Positions 6,963 through 8,917 of a stretch of DNA of 8,917 nucleotides are shown here, piece after piece. The stretch lies in NCBI GenBank assembly GCA_024650095.1, contig JANKMV010000067.1, positions 1 through 8,917 of the forward strand, written 5' to 3'. How positions within the stretch are numbered: position 1 is the stretch's first letter; each line of letters begins with the position of its first letter. Under the pieces are notes generated by a model. It did no database searches. It saw nothing but the letters and a program-made list of their open reading frames with translations, and had not been told where the DNA came from. Origin of the DNA: Bacillota bacterium (GTDB lineage: Bacteria > Bacillota > Dethiobacteria > Dethiobacterales > Dethiobacteraceae). Made by a program: the position numbers and the translations under genes.

Positions 6963-8518
6963 ATATTTGGCTGAGTGGGGGTATCAGAGGGCAACGTTAG
7001 CGGGATCTGATCAGGCAGGGGGCTGACAAAAGCGAACGCAGGATAGCCGCTCAGTGCGTTATGGTCTCCACAATAGCCTGCTGCTTGATTAAAATCGTAT
7101 TCTGTTTGCAAAGATAAACGACTCTGCTCCAATAATGTCTCACTTGTCCACTTGCCACCATCTTGCGCAGAGAGTAGGGCGGCCATGGTGGTCCAGGCCT
7201 TTGGCTGCGTGAGAAAGGTTGCTGCAGAATATAAACATACTCCCACAGTATCAAGCATTTGGTTTGTTATTAGAGGAAGGCCACCTGCTATATCGTCCTT
7301 TTGCACAAGTTGATAAAGCTGATTACATTCTTTTTCATTTTGCAATGTAGTCGTTACGCAAAACCCCGTATCTTCTCGCTCAAAAGAAAATACGCCTTCT
7401 CTTCCGTCAGGTGTATATTTGTTCCTCTGGGCAGGAGAACCTTGTACGCCCAAGGCAGTCGCGGTAAATTGACTCCCTTGCCCCAAAATGTGGCCCAGAG
7501 AGGTTCCCTCTCTCACTTCCTGCAACAACGTATAAGCTCTCTGACCATCTGCCCAGCCAATCACATCAGCGTCCATAAAGATCCCCAGTGCCGCTGCCAC
7601 TTCAAATGTATCAACGCCTATATCATTGGCTGTATCATTTAGGCGAGCAAGTTCTTGCCAATCGTCAATGCCACAGCACTCACGAAAGGCCTTTGCCGTG
7701 CCAGGCTTGATGGGTGCAACCTGCCGCTGCAAGGTGCTATCCATCGCGTGTGTTGTCACACAACCGGGCAAACAGCGCTCGTGCAGGACCTTTTCCGCTT
7801 CGCCTAGCGGCTGTGTCATGGTGTCCTGCAGCAAGGCGTTAAATGTAGTGAGAGCCGCCGCAAAACTTTCTTCATCCTCGATTTGCGAAGTGGGTTCACT
7901 GGTGTTTTTAACCACGATGGCCTTTATTCTTTTCGAACCCATCACTGCACCAAGGCCACCCCGACCACAGATACGACTAGCTTGTCCATCCACATCCACA
8001 TTGTTGATCGTGGCTGCGGTCATCAACATTTCGCCCGCAGGACCAATGCAAGCCACCGCCACATCATGGCCATATTGACGTTGCAGTACGGCTGCCGTCT
8101 CATAGGTCCCCTTACCTGCAAGCTCAGGGGCCGGTACTAATTGCGCTTTATCCTGTTCAAGGAGCAGGATACATAGTTCTTCTCCTACGGGTATACCTTC
8201 AACGATGATTGCTCCTATACCTAAGGCACTTAGCTGTGTCGCTGTTATACCTCCACCGTTAGAAGCGGTGATACCTTGCGTCAATGGGCTTTTAGCGCCC
8301 ATGGAAATGCGTCCCGCAGACGATGCCGTTGCACTCGCTAGCAAGCCTGGAGCAATGATAAGTTTGTTGTCTGCACCGAGGGGATAACATAAGGGTTTTA
8401 CTTCATCATGACAAATTTGCGACGTTAGGGAACGACCCCCCAATAGTTGATATTGGACTGGTAGCTTACTCGTTGCCACCGTCTGCGTCGTCATATTTAC
8501 CCGCACACATAAGGACAT
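6959..8518 (-). CDS. Divergent aldehyde:ferredoxin oxidoreductase (AOR) family protein
   Basis: AOR enzymes are cytoplasmic tungsten-bis-pterin, [4Fe-4S] proteins that oxidise aldehydes to acids with ferredoxin. Family marks run in order: LLGGRSLTSQ, SAGRISMGAKSPLTQGITAS, LGIGAIIVEG, CGRGGLGAVMGSKRIKAIVV, NDIGVDTFEVA (298-308), LDTVGVC (422-428, the second pterin DxxGxC motif) and a normal C-terminal end (SPLPD). The protein is 519 aa against about 600 for typical members. The cluster motif reads HERCLPGC: Cys249, Cys253 and Cys428 align with Pyrococcus AOR Cys291, Cys295 and Cys494, but His246 stands where Cys288 should be. The region between the two pterin motifs is about 26 residues shorter than in Pyrococcus AOR, and the usual motifs there are not recognisable. 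ATG 8518 gives the family-like start and has GGTGGA upstream; a GTG at 8530 is possible. The frame is intact, so it is probably a divergent paralogue rather than a pseudogene, but classical AOR activity is doubtful. Confidence 0.85.
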   Translation of the reverse strand: MSLCVRVNMTTQTVATSKLPVQYQLLGGRSLTSQICHDEVKPLCYPLGADNKLIIAPGLLASATASSAGRISMGAKSPLTQGITASNGGGITATQLSALGIGAIIVEGIPVGEELCILLLEQDKAQLVPAPELAGKGTYETAAVLQRQYGHDVAVACIGPAGEMLMTAATINNVDVDGQASRICGRGGLGAVMGSKRIKAIVVKNTSEPTSQIEDEESFAAALTTFNALLQDTMTQPLGEAEKVLHERCLPGCVTTHAMDSTLQRQVAPIKPGTAKAFRECCGIDDWQELARLNDTANDIGVDTFEVAAALGIFMDADVIGWADGQRAYTLLQEVREGTSLGHILGQGSQFTATALGVQGSPAQRNKYTPDGREGVFSFEREDTGFCVTTTLQNEKECNQLYQLVQKDDIAGGLPLITNQMLDTVGVCLYSAATFLTQPKAWTTMAALLSAQDGGKWTSETLLEQSRLSLQTEYDFNQAAGYCGDHNALSGYPAFAFVSPLPDQIPLTLPSDTPTQPNI

Positions 8519-8658
8519 GCTTTCCACCACTTTCTGTATTTTCTTTTTATAGATTAACCTATCTTGAGAAAGCTATGAATTGGTACTAGACTAGACACAT
8601 GCACGTCACTCTATCTTAGCCATTATGTCCCTTGCAATTTTAGCGAAACATCGAATGC

Positions 8659-8683
8659 GTATGGTTAGGCTTGCCATACCTAA
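8659..8683. repeat. Two interlaced inverted repeats in the divergent intergenic region
   Basis: GTATGG (8659-8664) is complementary to CCATAC (8674-8679), and TTAGG (8665-8669) is complementary to CCTAA (8679-8683). The arms alternate in the order A, B, A', B', so both cannot form simple hairpins together. This could be a pair of overlapping operator half-sites or, in RNA, a small pseudoknot. It lies between the AOR homologue and the PadR-like gene, upstream of the latter's promoter. Short arms mean chance is not excluded. Confidence 0.35.
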
Positions 8684-8735
8684 ACGAGTAAACGTTAATG
8701 TAATGTAACGCAACAAAATATGGCAATAATTATAC

Positions 8736-8764
8736 TTGCATTTTCTCAATATACCTTTTATAAT
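8736..8764 (+). promoter_or_regulatory. Sigma-A-type promoter of the PadR-like gene
   Basis: TTGCAT at 8736-8741 and TATAAT at 8759-8764 are separated by 17 bases. The -10 is a perfect consensus and the -35 matches four of six. Transcription would start near 8771, giving a leader of about 35 bases to the TTG start at 8805. It is the clearest promoter in the window. Confidence 0.75.
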
Positions 8765-8767
8765 TGA

Positions 8768-8788
8768 CTATATGTTGATTACACATAG
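8768..8788. promoter_or_regulatory. Inverted repeat over the predicted transcription start, candidate operator
   Basis: CTATATGT (8768-8775) and ACACATAG (8781-8788) form an inverted repeat matching at seven of eight positions, with five bases between. The site covers the predicted transcription start just after the -10 box. It contains ATGT and ACAT, half-sites known from PadR-family operators, here seven bases apart. The position suits repression, most simply autoregulation by the product of the gene that follows. Confidence 0.5.
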
Positions 8789-8792
8789 ATGT

Positions 8793-8798
8793 GAGGTG
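8793..8798 (+). promoter_or_regulatory. Ribosome binding site selecting a TTG start for the PadR-like gene
   Basis: GAGGTG lies six bases before the TTG at 8805 and 45 bases before the only nearby in-frame ATG (8844). The spacing favours the TTG as the real start. Confidence 0.6.
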
Positions 8799-8804
8799 AC
8801 ACTA

Positions 8805-8917
8805 TTGAAACAGCGACGAAAAGCAAAAACACAAACGAACATCATGCCTTGCCCTCAAGGTAAAATTGAACGTTTTATTGAACCGTGTTTGTTATTATTA
8901 TTGGCAGAAAAATCCCC
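8805..8917 (+). CDS. PadR-like transcriptional regulator (N-terminal 37 codons; runs off right edge)
   Basis: Only the first 37 codons are present. After a basic N-terminal tail (KQRRKAKTQ) comes KIERFIEPCLLLLLAEKSP, which resembles the start of the PadR winged-helix domain (RFLxPCLLLLLxEGPSHGYEL), and particularly the Bacillota group that includes the PHB-responsive repressor PhaQ. PadR proteins are dimeric DNA-binding repressors, often autoregulated. The start is TTG at 8805: GAGGTG at 8793-8798 lies six bases upstream, whereas the in-frame ATG at 8844 has no ribosome site. A TTG start may keep expression low. It is divergent from the AOR homologue with 286 bases between the two starts. The family call rests on a short fragment; its target is unknown. 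Confidence 0.6.
   Translation, partial: MKQRRKAKTQTNIMPCPQGKIERFIEPCLLLLLAEKS

Noticed and set aside
7626..8078. Plus-strand reading frame of 150 codons opposite the AOR homologue
   Set aside because: The minus strand carries the recognisable AOR motifs here; the plus-strand product looks like a shadow frame.
8519..8530. GTG at 8530 as start of the AOR homologue
   Set aside because: It has no ribosome site, while ATG 8518 has GGTGGA just upstream and gives the normal family N terminus. The difference is only four residues.
8693..8709. Short TAATG-TAATG-TAACG tandem repeat in the intergenic region
   Set aside because: Three imperfect 5-base units in AT-rich DNA are easily explained by chance.

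Overview
The window is 8.9 kb of moderate-GC bacterial DNA, densely coded on both strands. AddAB-type recombination genes, purine-rich ribosome binding sites, a TTG start, a sigma-A-like promoter and a tungsten-type aldehyde:ferredoxin oxidoreductase homologue all suggest an anaerobic member of the Bacillota. A Negativicutes/Sporomusa-like or clostridial host is possible, but that is inference; there is no rRNA or other marker gene to fix the taxon.

Layout. Positions 1-4554 (minus strand) hold the addB-addA operon: a complete addB followed, with an 8-bp overlap, by the first 373 codons of addA, which runs off the left edge. Divergent from it, 4713-5765 (plus strand) encodes a complete isocitrate/isopropylmalate/tartrate-family beta-decarboxylating dehydrogenase. 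A weak hairpin follows, then 5881-6891 (plus strand) encodes a trypsin-like serine protease homologue whose two halves are in reversed order. A long symmetrical hairpin at 6917-6962 separates it from the convergent gene 6959-8518 (minus strand), a short, divergent aldehyde:ferredoxin oxidoreductase (AOR) family protein. A 286-bp divergent intergenic region then carries a clear promoter and an inverted repeat in front of the start of a PadR-like regulator (8805 to the right edge, plus strand).

How the genes relate. AddA and AddB form one helicase-nuclease that processes double-strand ends. The dehydrogenase, protease, AOR homologue and PadR-like gene show no obvious shared pathway; each seems to be its own transcription unit, except that the PadR-like regulator is divergent from the AOR homologue and could control it or itself.

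Most notable. The protease homologue carries its catalytic-type residues in the order Asp17-Ser99-His289, whereas chymotrypsin-fold enzymes have His-Asp-Ser. The segment that normally forms the C-terminal part comes first and the segment that normally forms the N-terminal part comes second, in one uninterrupted frame. This looks like a natural circular permutation, or a fusion of two halves left by a tandem duplication. Second in interest is the AOR homologue, which has His where the first [4Fe-4S] cysteine should be and is clearly shortened. No tRNA, rRNA, CRISPR array or insertion sequence was seen.
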